Shown piece after piece: positions 41,600-53,959 of a stretch of DNA of 64,000 nucleotides. A model generated the notes under the pieces. That model was not told the origin of the DNA. It saw only the letters and a list, made by a program, of their open reading frames with translations, and searched no databases. How positions within the stretch are numbered: the stretch's first letter is position 1; the number at the start of each line of letters is the position of its first letter. Source of the DNA: Polytrichum commune (taxonomy: Eukaryota > Streptophyta > Polytrichopsida > Polytrichales > Polytrichaceae); assembly GCA_950295325.1 (NCBI GenBank), contig OX485804.1, positions 53,432,429-53,496,428 on the forward strand, given 5' to 3'. A program made the translations under genes and the position numbers.

Positions 41600-44500
41600 T
41601 GGAGTCAAAATGTATCCGATTCTGAAGCACTCATATCAAGGTAAGCTTTTACACGAATATCATAACGAGGACAACGTGAATGATTTGACGAAGAGTCAAA
41701 TATAACACTACAATACGCCTGAGCTAAGTCTTCTGCATATGAAGGGAGGATAAAAGGAGCACAAGGGCTCCTTGTAAACCATGGACGCTCAAAATGTGGT
41801 GAAGAAAATCTTGGAGGGCTCACCCAACTGCCAATCATCACGAAAAATCCCCAATGAGTAACATATATGAAAAATACATTTACAATAAGAGAGTGGTTGA
41901 TGAATGTGAAGTTACAACTTACTCAAATAGGTCTTTAAAAGAGGCATCAAGTATTGGCGATTCATCGTCAAGTTCAAGTGCGGGGTTGAAGGAAGAGCTT
42001 TGAGGGGTTTCAAAACCTCCTCAAAAACTCAGTGTCGCTCTCCAACGCCAATATATGGCGATTAGAAGACATTGCTGTTTGGATGGATGCACCTGAAGTG
42101 AAACAAACAATAATTAATACTTGCAAACAAATGACAACATATACGATTACAAATGATTGAGAAAATCAAGCAAACATATGAATTAAGAACATACTTTCAG
42201 CTACTTACATGTGGAAGTTGTTAAATCTGCAACAATACCATTTAGTGGAGAAATGCCATGGATAAAAATCTTAAGTAGGAGATCGGACTTTTGTTTAGGA
42301 CCCCTCCAAGGCTGGCCATCAGAAGCCTTGCACTACTAAGAGTTTGAATCAACAAAGTTAAAAATAACATCATCAGTCGAGAGGTCCACATTTGGAATAA
42401 ATGGATCTTATTCAATAGTTAGAGGTGTCGGTTGCCATGCAATAGCATTGGGGAGGGACCTAACCAAGAGAATGACTTTGAATTTGAGTGTCTGCATAAC
42501 AAGAATAGAATGTTAAAATTGATTTTGTACTTGACAAAAAAAAAGTATTGGAGAATGAAAGAGCAGGAGGGGAGGGGACTACTGGCAACCGCATATTCCA
42601 AGTAGCGTTGGGAAAGAACAACAACGTGTAATGAGAATACAATAAAACCAAGACTCCAACCACGGATAGTGAGGTAAGTAAGAGAAGGAGGTCTATCGGC
42701 AACTACAGACCTCCGGATTGCGAGAATCCAAATCAAATATGGACATAAGTAGGACAAAAATGACCATGACAACATTATGATAATTTAGTGGGGGTTAAAT
42801 GGAAAATAAATAGATATTATTTAAACACAGTGCAAGAAAAAAAACTTACATTCTTTGCAAGGTTGATTGGATTCGCCAAATGCATAGAATTTATAATTGT
42901 CCATTCGTCGAAGACTTTAAACTTGTAATTTTTAAGAAATCCAAGCACATCTTTTTCTATATTGATGAAGTCAGGGTAAAACATCATATAATGCTCCGTC
43001 ATCATGAAGGTATCGGTGTGCGAATGCCATAAGCACTTGAAGGAATGAAGGAGAGAGAACATTCCAAGGAGGGATATGTGAAAGAAGATCGGAAACACTG
43101 GGATCCATTTGGATAGTCAGCTATAATCAGGTCAACAGTTGGCTTCTTGTTCACTATGGCATCAAAGTAGAACTTCCGGTCTATACCAACTTATAAAAAA
43201 ATATAAAATAAATACATTGGGTTAGGAAATGAGAAGATGGAAAATTTCCAAAATAAGTGGAATGAACAAATTTAATTCAATGTAGCACATCTAATTGATT
43301 AAATCATTGAAATATATAAATCAAAATTACCAAAAAGTTCAAGGTAAGGTTTTATTACAGTTGTAAAAAAAGATCGGATGTCCTCATATGCAGGAGGCCA
43401 ATTCTTCGTTCGCTGCCTCTCTTCCACCATACGAACAAATGAATCATTGAGAATCAATGATTTCGAAGAAGAAACACAAGGAAGAGGATGTAAATTCTGC
43501 ATCCTACCTTTCATAAATGACGACAGATGGGATAGGGAGCAGGGAAAGATGAAGCAGGTGGTATTGGAACCTGATGGATAAACTTTGGTCTCTTACTTCG
43601 AGGTGAAGAAGGGTCAACAACATTGACTTGCTGAGAGAGTTCAATAATATCTATGTCATCTTCATTTTCTCCATGAAGAACATCAACAACATGATGTTGA
43701 GTTTTTTTCTTCCGTGCTCTATTGGCCGGTGTTTTAGGACTCAGAACTAGAGCTTTGGAGACCTTGCCTACAAGAGTTGGCTCCAAAGACTCACGTAATG
43801 TAATCTCAAAAGAAGGTGGTTTTTGGACAGGGCAATCTAAGTACCACCCACATGTAGAAAAATGAATGGGATCCCATGATTTAAGCATTGCTTCAGTGAA
43901 CATACAGTCTTCACTATCTTTATCTAAATAATTGGCAAAAAAACTCGGAGTTCTAGAAACTGCCTTTGCAGGGACAAGAACAAACTTGAAGTATCGATAT
44001 AGGACACGACGCATTGCCTCCTTAAAATTTAATTGATCGTCAGGTTTGTTGTTCTTGTGAACACATTTATCAGCAACAAAATCCCTGAAGAATGCCGTCT
44101 CCCACAATGAAATTCGCATTGTCTCAACATAGTCAGTGAGGGAAAGAAGAGGATACGATCCTTCAGGTGTGTAATCGATGTTGATGTCCATGTTTGAAAT
44201 CGTGGCATCGAACAATGTGACAGCCTCTTGCGATAATTGCAAAGTCCAGTAATGAATTATGTCAAGAATGAAAATAACATCACATTAAAAATCAATCAAG
44301 GCTTTAATCACTAAGGTGCTTAGCATAATATACATGTGCCCACCATGTTGCCTTGTGTAAGCATGGTGGAAAGGCGTGGTCATTAAATTCCAACTTAAGA
44401 AATTTTAGGGATTCACGCAAACTCAAAGACTGGTTCCATCGTTAAAGCCACATCACTTTCATTAATGAATCCATCACTGATTTAGCAAGCAACCATAACT

Positions 44501-47500
44501 TCTCTTGTTGCATTTTTGGAGACTCTTCGTGTTCTTCATAATGCAATTTAATTTGTCCCAAGAACTTCGGAGTATGCTTCGGATCTGCAATAGACAATTG
44601 ATTATTCAATTCAGAAATAGATGAAGACTTCACCTTGCTTACCGCCTTATTGATAAATTCATGTACGCTCTTAGTCGTCCAATCCTCTTTGTTGGAATAC
44701 TTGTCATAAAAACGCCTATGGACAGCAGCAGCTGCATCCCCAATTTCTTGCTGCAAGTCCTCACATTAATGAATAGTTTAGACAAATAGTAAGTCAGAAA
44801 CTTAAATTGAAAAAAATTTGGTTGTGATTGAAATATAGATAATAAATAATTACCTGGTATAAAACTGAATTCAATGATTCAGCTGTTAGAATATACCAAG
44901 TCCGTTTGGATGATTTCTGTTTGGCTTCCGAAGCCACTATATCCTCTTTAGTGACCATATTCTCAAAATATTGCAGAGGTTGAAGAGCAACACTTTGGAT
45001 TCTGTACAACTTATGCACCAAATTTATTGTCACATGTGACTTTTGATTTTTCCAATAAATATTAAAAATACAGAGAATTAATAAAACAAAAATGCAACAA
45101 ACAATATGTTTGATATTAGTCATAATAATAACTAAAATTCCAAAACATATAAAAACATACTTAACAATTTATTGCATGAAAGGCTGTTAGCATTTCAAAA
45201 ACATCGCCCTTCACCTCGAGAAGAATGCTTTCAATTCCATAGTGCGATTCAAAATCATCAGCATGGTTTTTATTGATAATTGGTAACCATGCTTGCAATC
45301 GATGGTTGTCATCCCAGACAAAAAATATTTTATTGGATAAACCTCTCAGATCAGCATCAGCCTTTAAAAAATCTTCAAACTCATTATTTGCTTTAACCCA
45401 TTTATCACTTCAAGTGGATTTGATATTAGAGGTCACTTTCATAGTCTTGTCTTTATCATTTTCAATGGCTACATAAAATACACCATTCCCTTCTATATAC
45501 CCACACGATACACAATGATTGGCAAAATTCATGACATCATTTTAAAAAAAAACGCACAACAGGAAAAAAAACCATCATACACAATGGAATGTTAAATTTG
45601 GAATGAAACCGAAGTCTTTCGAGACGGGATGCGATGTTGACTCTCTCAATTTTCAATATATTATGGATCTATGTCTCCAATTGTCATTTGGACAACGAGT
45701 CTTCTAACGCATCCAAACTCTCCATTTCATCTGCACCAAATATTAATATAATTTCGTGGTTAACATATTTAGTATCAATACCCTCCTAGATGACCACAAT
45801 TCATTCTAAAGGCCATAACTTCTACATGCCGATTCCAAATGAAGAGATCCTTACCTCTATGAAAAGCTCACATCAACATCTAAAATGTTTTAAAATTTAA
45901 AAACCAACTAAATCAATGGCTAGAAAATATGGCTTAAGAAAGGATTGTCGTCAACCGCAAAACCCTCCCACATGACCACCCTCCATTCTAAAGGCCATAA
46001 CATCTATATGCCAATTCCAAATGAATAGATGTTTACCTCTATAGAAAGTTCACATCAGCATCTGAAATATCCAAAATAATCAAAGCCAACTAAAGCAATG
46101 GCTAGAAAATATGGCCTAGGAAAACATTACCGTCAACTGTAAATCCTCCCAGCAAACCACCCTCCATTCTAAAGACAATACCTTCTACATGCCAATTCTA
46201 AATGAAGAGATCCTTACCTCTATGGAAAGTTCAGCATCTGAAATGTCTAAAATTCTCAAAGCCAACTAAAGCAATGGCTAGAAATAATGGCTTAAGAAAG
46301 CATTGCCGTCAACCGTATACCCTACCAGCTGACCATCTTTCATTCTAAAGGCCATAACTTCTACATACCAATTCTAAATGAAGAGATCCCTACCTCTATG
46401 AAAAGCTCACATCAACATCTAAAATGTTTAAAAATCTCAAAGCCAGCTAAAGCAATGGCTAGAAAATATGACTTAAGAAAACATTGCCATCAACCGCAAA
46501 CCCTCCCAGCTAACCACCGTTCATTCTGAAGGCTATAACTTCTACATGCCAAGTCTAAATGAAAAGATCCTTACCTCTATGGAAAGCCTACATAAACATC
46601 TACAATATCTAGAGATATCAAAACAAACCAAAGAAATGGCTAGAAAATATGGCTTAAGAAAGCATTGCCGTCAACCGCAAACCCTCCTAGCTGACCTCCC
46701 TTCATTATAAAGGCCATAACTTCTACATACCAAGCCCAAACAAAGAGATCCATACCTCTATGGAGAGCCCACGTTAGGATATATAATGTCCAAAAATTTC
46801 AATGCAAACAAAAGCAACGGCAAGGAAATATGGCTTAGAGAAAGCACTACCGTCGACCGCATACCCCCTAGGTATCACTACAAAGAAAACAAAAAAATGA
46901 CTAGGGCTATATGACCGGATATGTCTTGCGGTTTTCATGACCATCCTTCGTTGTAAAGGGATTAACTCCTATATGTAATGTCCAAATGGAAAGATCCTTA
47001 CGTCTATGGACCCACCACTTTCGGGAATTGCATATTACCAAGGGTGACCATGACGATGAAGAAGAATAAGAACTAAAATGCAATATTATTGTCCAACATT
47101 CATACTAAGTACAAAATTCCAATAGTAACACCCTATACTAGTACAGGGCTCTAATAGCAAGTAGTAAGACCAATATTAAAATCCAATATTAAGACCAAAA
47201 TTAAGATACAACACTTATACTAAGCACTAAGACCACCATTAAGACCACCACTAATACAAATCAATATGACCACACACTAAGATGACCTAACATTAAACTC
47301 TAGTATTAAGATCAACAAATTAATTTATAATCTATGTGTGAAGGCCGAATTAGGGTTACTTACCATCATCTTCCTCATCATCTTGTTCTTCAAAACTATC
47401 GTTGTTGCCATTCCTCCAATTGATTTTTCTTTCAAACTACCGTGACGAATATCTTCTTTGTTGATGTTATCTTCTCTTTCTGAAACCTAATATCAAAAGA

Positions 47501-47873
47501 CATTACCCAACAGATGAGTTATATATATTAAAAGAATACATTAAACACAACTATTGAAAGAATAATTATTACTATACACTACCTTTTCGTTGTTAAATAA
47601 CTTCACAGGATGATCATCCTCCATGTTACCAATTGGGGTAGATATCTGCTGAACCTGAGTTTCCAAAACAACCTCCTCATGAATAGCAAACAAAGTCTTT
47701 ATGGTATCGCCAATATCTGCAATGTTTCTCTTCAAAATACGACTCCTCATCCGTATTTCACCCGATTTCTTTCGATTCGTGAAATACAGACGCCCTCCTT
47801 CCACCCGCTTCTTGCATTTTTTGCTGTTACGAGTATTGTTTTGATACTCCTCAACATCCAAGCTTCTCGGCAT
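41600..47873 (-). pseudogene. Degraded multi-exon gene of unknown function inside E1
   Basis: The clear exons are 47873-47583 (ATG, 97 codons, basic, starts MPRSLDVEEY), 47436-47364 (acidic end), about 45565-45170, about 45080-44854, 44759-44457, about 44216-43515, 43514-43300 and about 43188-42857. Boundaries marked about are approximate. Downstream frames at 42419-42775 and 41605-41841 may be further exons. Damage includes an in-frame TGA at 45410-45412, a frame change at 43511-43514 and at least two more at 42990-43110. The exon at 43188 has VDLIIADYPNG followed, in shifted frames, by FLQVLMAFAHRYLHDDGAL and a long mixed helix/strand stretch. This resembles the motif IV region of Rossmann-type methyltransferases, though DPPY is not intact. 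No family is assigned. Confidence 0.55.
45765..47010. repeat. 181-bp tandem satellite, about seven copies
   Basis: Copies of CATTCTAAAGGCCATAACTT-type sequence start at about 45802, 45984, 46165, 46341, 46522 and 46703, with a more diverged one near 46949. Spacing is 176-182 bases apart from the last interval. Each unit also holds GAAGAGATCCTTACCTCTAT, GCAATGGCTAGAAAATATGG and GTCAACCGCAAACCCTCC. The array lies in the intron between exons 2 and 3 of the E1 minus-strand gene. Copies differ by several percent or more, so it is old. Confidence 0.8.
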
Positions 47874-48384
47874 CTTGATTCGCACCGCCTACTAAAACAT
47901 TTCATTCTCTGCTGGCCTCTCAAACAAATTAATTGCCGCTTTACTACACAGTTTAAAGTTTTAGAGATTGGATTTAGGGTTAGGGTACCAAAATCCTAAA
48001 TCACAATATTCTCCAATACTATACTATGACGCGTTTGTTGTCTCTATTATATTTTATTGTCACGTGCCACGATCAAATTCTCATCCACAAAATTAGAATA
48101 TAATCCTATGAATAGTTTGTCATGATTTTATGACCTAAGTTGTCATTATTAAAAATAGAGTCTCCACTTTTCATCATTTTTAATGATAGTATAAAATCCA
48201 TCTATTTCGTCAGATTTTATAGTTGAACGTCTTCAATATCTTCTCTAATTTTTAAATAACTTGAAAGCATTATGTTTTGATAACATAGGTTTCATGTAAT
48301 TTTTATTCTATTTGATGTCCACCTAAAAAGTCTTGAAGACTTGATTGGTGTGAATGTTTGTTGTTAGTATGCACTCTCTTTGAC
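47874..48384. promoter_or_regulatory. Shared upstream region of two divergent E1 genes
   Basis: About 510 bases separate the minus-strand ATG at 47873 and the plus-strand ATG at 48385. With no other gene between, this is a candidate bidirectional promoter. I could not fix a TATA box for either side. Confidence 0.35.
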
Positions 48385-49062
48385 ATGGCTTCGATTCGTG
48401 TTGTAGATCGCCGGGCCCCTATGAGAGTTCCTCCTCAAAGTGATGGTCGAATCCTTGTTAACGTCCGTATGCTGTCTTTGAAATTTGGTTTCAATTATGA
48501 TTCTATTTTTTTAGAAGATGAAATTTTTGATGACTCCGGAGAGTTGTCATACATAATTGCGGTTCCACCTTCTACAGATGGTGAGAAAAAAATGTGGGTG
48601 TTACGTCCATCCAATTATTGTGCAATGGGAGACCTATCGGCCCCTCATGAGTTCACAAGTGTGATAGGTTCAAAGTCTGCCTCAGTGATTCATATTGTAC
48701 ATGATATACAAACTCTTGAACCTGAACTTATTCACTTGGATGACTAAAAAGTGAAGTCTGCGGTAGGTGATATCCCATCCATGTCTAAGGGCAAGCATAG
48801 TGTTCATACAATTCCTCTGCCGCAATCTCCGTCTGGCTCGAAAATGTTATATGAAAAACCTCCTCTCACCCCGCTATCCAAGGTAAATCTTAGTGCGGTT
48901 GATTGCATTCGTAAGTTACAAATTAGGAAAGGAGCCAAAAGTGAGCTTAGTAAGCTCAATTTTGATAAATTCAAATACTCCCTTCTTCGATACTTGTCTG
49001 CTAAATACAACGGCAATCATCTTCTTCACAACGGAATTGTTGACCGCATTTTAGTTCTATAG
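48385..49062 (+). pseudogene. Unknown ORF with one in-frame TAA, E1 plus strand
   Basis: From ATG at 48385 the frame runs 120 codons to TAA (48745-48747), then stays open in the same frame to a TAG at 49060-49062, 225 residues if the stop is read through. The protein starts MASIRVVDRRAPMRVPP. It has a strand-rich first half with KKMWVLRPSNYCAMGDL, a Ser/Pro-rich linker, and a Lys-rich helical C-terminus (LSKLNFDKFKYSLLRYLSAK). No domain is recognised. The single stop in a long open frame suggests a recently disabled gene or a recoded stop. CAA to TAA is the simplest change. Confidence 0.5.
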
Positions 49063-49599
49063 TACATTTTATTAGGGACCTGGGAGTTGATTGTATTATT
49101 TCCAAAATAGTTACCTAGTGGTTTAACCAACATTCCACTCAAAAATAAAATGTTTTGAGATTCATTTATACGTGGATGATATTATATTGTGTATTTATTA
49201 TCCATTTCATTTATTTTCTGAAATCTTAATAATATACTATATCATTTTGAACATTTACAATTGTAAATTTTATTAAACCAATTTATTTTCTTCACATGTT
49301 ATCTTTGGTGCTAGAACAAGATATCTTAATTTCATATACTCTAAGTCAAAAAAAAATTATTTCAGAACCAATTATCCAAAATTGTCATCTGTGAGCCATC
49401 CAAACTGCTTGTTGTTTGAGTTAAGGCTTACGGTCTACTGAAAATGAAAGTTAGTTGTCATGAATTACACTAATGTTAGTTAATTAGCATTGTTAAGATA
49501 ATTAGACAGCATGGTGTTAAATGGAGGAAAACTACCATGTTTGAAACAACCCTAAAGAGTCAATATATAGGTGGTTAAATTTTTTTTAAGACATCTGCC

Positions 49600-49690
49600 T
49601 GTGGATGCGAGTAGTGTAAGAGACTGATGTTAGGTCTGCACCAACCCGGGTTCGAATCTGATTGGTTGCATTGACTGGTGTTATCCTAAA
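49600..49690 (+). repeat. Possible tRNA-derived SINE fragment
   Basis: The word GGGTTCGAATCTG (near 49649) looks like a pol III B box, but no convincing A box precedes it. Kept as a weak call only. Confidence 0.25.
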
Positions 49691-50024
49691 ATGGGCTAGT
49701 GATAAAGCAAGAAGTAATCTGTAGGTGGATACATATAAGACTTTACTATGCAGATGTGCGTAGATCCTTCTCATTCATTTTTATCTTCTCATTTTAAATG
49801 CATTATTGATTAAAATGTTATTGTTTGGAGACACTACAATAATCCATCCAACCGAAAAATCTTGTGGATTGTTACTTTGCTTGGAGTAGTTATTCCAAAA
49901 ATTCATTCATTTAATTGAAATCCACGGTTTTAGGTCACAAAAATTATAGATTTTCTCTTCATTGCTCGTGGATTTTTGCTCTCCGCTCATGGATTTCTGC
50001 TCACCGCTCGTACCATAATGTCAT

Positions 50025-51125
50025 TGGTCTCCAAGTTCTTAACCATGTTTTGCCTTGACTTGATGATTTTCCTAGTTGGTTTGGTTTATGATGGAGCTCA
50101 CAATATGAGTGGATTTGTTGGTGGCGTTGTCACCCGACTTCGCAACACGATGCACAAAGAATACTCGCTCATGTGTATATGGTGCAAAGCTCACCAATTA
50201 GATATTGTCATGGAGCATATCATGAATGATGTTGTGAAAGAAAGGTTTTCTTTGTGATGTTTGGCTTCATCATACACCTGACACACTAACAAAAATTGAT
50301 CTATGATATGGATACCACGTATCCTCGCGTTGTCAACCGATGGTTTTCAACGGAGAAGACTACAAAATGGTTTAAGTTTCATTGCCCATAATTGCTTGCA
50401 TACATCAAGTTGAAGCACCCATCCTCTGTCCCACCTTGACTATGGTGGGCTTATTTTCTTGCAATACATCATTTAACAAACAACAATGCTATAACATTTT
50501 GATTAATTCAAGGATTGTCCACATTGGTTGCACAACAACAAACAACCATGGATGACATTGTCACCTCATTTGTCAAAGACGTTGGAGTCATTGATCCTTA
50601 CATTGCTAAATTGATTGACAACCTAAATGTTTGATCCATGTTATCAATAGTCGCTATGTTGTTTCGCTATCATATGTTCATAAATTTATGACTGACATGG
50701 CTTGTGGATGGACGACATCATCAACGAAGCCAATGATGTTAATAAGATGGAGTTACATCAAGACATTGGGCTCATCTTTGTGGTTGCATGTGATCAAACT
50801 GACTTTATTCATTGTCGGCAAGATGCCAACAACAATCTGTTCTCTGATCTGATGCACTTGCTGCTAGTTTTATCATACAAATTGGTCAAGACTCCGACAA
50901 ATAATTTCATCCGCAAGATACGTTAGCACAATTTTTGGTTGCAGTCTTGTTATTCATGTACTGACATGTTCTGATCATGGATGAGCACAAGATTCTCACT
51001 CAAGCATACCAAAAGAAACCAATCTTGAAACAAGGTATCAATGCACCCATTGGAAAATCAAGTTTTACTAATAAAAGGAGTGTGATTGGAGCTCGTTTCC
51101 CCAATCTTGTCACAACCCTTGCTAA
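50025..51125 (+). pseudogene. hAT/BED-type transposase relic, 3' part
   Basis: This continues the frame broken at 40874. Visible stretches are VYDGAHNMSGFVGGVVTRL (the DGA catalytic-region pattern of hAT-like enzymes), WCKAHQLDIVMEHIMNDVV, and in shifted frames KWFKFHCP and MDDIINEANDVNKMELHQD, ending near IGARFPNLVTTLANAP. Several frameshifts and stops show it is dead. No clear C-terminal dimerisation segment is found after about 51125. Confidence 0.7.
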
Positions 51126-53959
51126 TGCCCCTTAACTATGTTGATTATTTCTCAATTCTAGCAAGGGTTATGAGCGCTAACCCTTCACATTCCACCCATG
51201 CGAATGGTTAGTTTCTCATACTACAAACCTCTTTAGCTTATAGGTGGGGAACCAATCCTCCTACACTTGCATTCGGGACTCTCCCCTTAATTGCTAACCA
51301 ATGGTTGGATGTGGATTTCCATCCATGGAAGCCGAATCTTTAGTTGGTCATTGTGTTGCCGGAACAACACAACAACCCGAACCATACTAGGCAACTATGC
51401 TCTCGCATTGGGCCAATACCCATGGAGGCCGTGCCGTTCGGCATTGGATGGGTTTGGCCGTCCCGTCCCAAACTCGGCACGAGCTATGCATCCCGCGAAG
51501 GACCTCTTACCCACCCCATTCGCGTGACACCAATTGCAACTCGCAGTCCTTCGCTAGACATGGATGTCTTTTTGCTTGCTCGCTCTCCTGCTGTAAATGT
51601 ACCGCCCAACGCACCTCTACCATCTACTACCTTTTCAGATGATATGGTATTGGGGCTTTGAGGGGGTCGACATGTTTTCCACATGCAAGACATAAACGCA
51701 ACGCGGGGGTCCGTAAAGATGGACAACCCTAAACCAGCTCTGAGGCCCCCAATACAACCCCCTGTCACGGTATGCGGCGTTGGCGGCCACACCTTATCCG
51801 TTGGGCTTCATCCATTTAGAGTTGGATGGATGAACCTTAGTTTTGGAAAGTGAGGCTACTAAATGAGGAGCCTCCTCCTTGGCTTGGCATTCTTGCCAAG
51901 TCAAATATTATAAATTAGTGTGTGGAGAGAGCTTGTGTGAGGTGTAGATTGAATGATTTTGCAATAAATCTAGAGTTATTCTTCCCCTACTTACACTTTT
52001 GGATTCTCCTTTGGTGGAGTGAGAGATAGCTTAATTAGTTGTATGCATTTGGAGAGAAATTAGAGCTCTTATGAGTGTTCTACTCTCTTCCTTCTCACTT
52101 GGCAAGAATGCTTCATCTTTGTTGTTTTCTACTTCATTCTTGAGATGTAACGCGTTGTCGGGTAGAGAGGGTTCCGCCTTGGGAAAACGCTGGGCTTTTG
52201 GCTGCAACTAGATTTTATCGGACCCGTCGAATCTTCTGATCTTCAATCAAATATTCCGGTCTTCTAGTCTTCAATTTCTTCAATTTCTTCTAATCTTCAA
52301 CCTCTTTCCCGTCGACCTATCCTGTTGCGGCTCTATATGGATAAAGGGTAAGGGTAGTGGGATAAGAAACCACGGGCTTCGGACGGGTAAAACGGGACGT
52401 CAGAACACGAGCTGACGTTCGAAAGATTGGCTCCTAAACTTTCAAACCCACGGTGACCAGCAATCGCGCCTCACCAGTGGGAACGACAGAAAACAACCTT
52501 GTGGGTGATTAATCCCACTTCGTTGTCACACAGGAAACAAATTACGATGCAGAAATGAAATGCAACTAGCCTCCAAAACCAGCTTGGAATCACACACACA
52601 AGAAAAAGACAACGTGCCACAAGCAACCACACATTCGAGTCTTGAAGCCTTCAATTCTTTAATCTGTCCGTCTTCTATGGTCGGTCGAAGTCTCAGCTCT
52701 TCTTTTAAGAACCAACAGACTTCCCTCCACTCAAACAAGCACAAATCTTGATTGCTAACTTCCAAAACAACAAGTGAGATCTCTCATGAATCACAAATCC
52801 CTCGTATTTTATTTCATATTCTTCTCAAAACAACTCACACCGTGAGCTTCGAATTCACTTCTCTCTCTCAACAACTTCTCTCCCACAATAATCACATAAC
52901 ATCTTTCCTTCACCACCTCTCCCTATCCATGCGAGAGACAAAGTTCTCTCTTATCCTCATCACATGGCTTCTAATCACCCATTGGTCCAAAGTAACTCAA
53001 GATAACTAAAAGACAAAAATAAACTATGAGTAAATAAAAAGGTAATCTATTTCTATCATTTGGTAAAGGTAACTAAGAGTAACTATGAATAAACATAAAG
53101 GTAAGCAACTTCTATCCACTTCTATCCTTAGGTAATGATAACTAAAATAAACTATGAGTAAATAAAAAAGTAATCTACTTCTATTCTTTATTATTTTTCT
53201 CCAAGACCAAGAATCACAATGCAATATTAAATACGTACACATCTATATAGTGTACGTATTTACATCACGACAGCGTAAGGGAGGGGCGTGAAGGCAAGAA
53301 GTGACAAAGTTGTGAGGTTCTGGAGTAAGAACACCGCGGAGTTGCGGAGCAACAAGATGAAGAATGTTTGCTTTTGAATAGCGCATCAAGGTGTTTTTTG
53401 ATGATGAATTGGTGAATTCTCCATGTAATCTTCTCCCCTTTGGTTGTTGGCAAACTTGAATTCATGCCATAAAGTTGTGGAGAATCACTCTTGATTCAAA
53501 TTCAAGAGCAATTCATTGTGTTTATTTTGCAATTTTTTTATTTAAAAAAACAAACTTGGGAGGAGTACGGAGGAGCCGACTCCGGGAGCCGAAGCCCCTG
53601 GCCGGCTCCTTTGCTGGGTTCGGCGGTGGGCCTCCCCCAGCTCTCTCCTTTCCTCCTTTTTCTCCCCCCCCCCGGCCCCTTCCCCCCTCCTTCCCCTAAC
53701 CACCCTACCCCCCCCATCCCTACCCCCTTAAACCCCCTAAACCTAGGCCCCACCTAGGCCCCACTCCTAGGCAGTTAGCTCCCTATTCTCCCCCCCTCCC
53801 TGCAACCCTGCGGCAGCAGCCAGCAGCTCCCCCCCCGCATTTGTTTTTCAAAAATAAAAAATAAAAAAATGGATATATAGATATATATGTCTATAGAGTT
53901 TCCAATATGCCATTCTTTGCTTTATGAACCCAACTTTTGAGCAAGTATTGCAATTAATC
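51126..53959. other. Repeat-derived spacer
   Basis: Open frames at 51291-51792 on both strands have no recognised domain. The block at about 51820-52200, with TATAAATTAG and a downstream GATGTAACGCGTTGTCGGG, has the look of an LTR plus leader but I found no partner. A strongly C-rich patch lies at 53640-53840 and a short TA-rich run at 53875-53890. No gene is supported. Confidence 0.35.

Larger units (their letters stand above)
40875..50024. mobile_element. 9.15 kb TIR transposon inserted in the hAT-like relic (element E1)
   Basis: The 12-mer TGGTCTCCAAGT occurs at 40863-40874 and again at 50025-50036. Removing what lies between (one repeat copy included) restores a continuous transposase frame across the junction. 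The two ends are imperfect inverted repeats: 29 of 40 positions match over the block containing GGAGCAGTGAGCA and ATGAGCAGTGAG on the left, and the complement ACGAGCGGTGAGCA and ATGAGCGGAGAG on the right. Inside are a minus-strand multi-exon gene (about 41600-47873), a divergent plus-strand ORF (48385-49062) and a 181-bp satellite. A TSD of 9-12 bp fits Mutator-like elements, but I see no MULE transposase in it. Confidence 0.8.

Noticed and set aside
51291-51792. Possible gene with 78-105 codon frames
   Set aside because: Several frames on both strands are open, none with a start context, splice support or domain.
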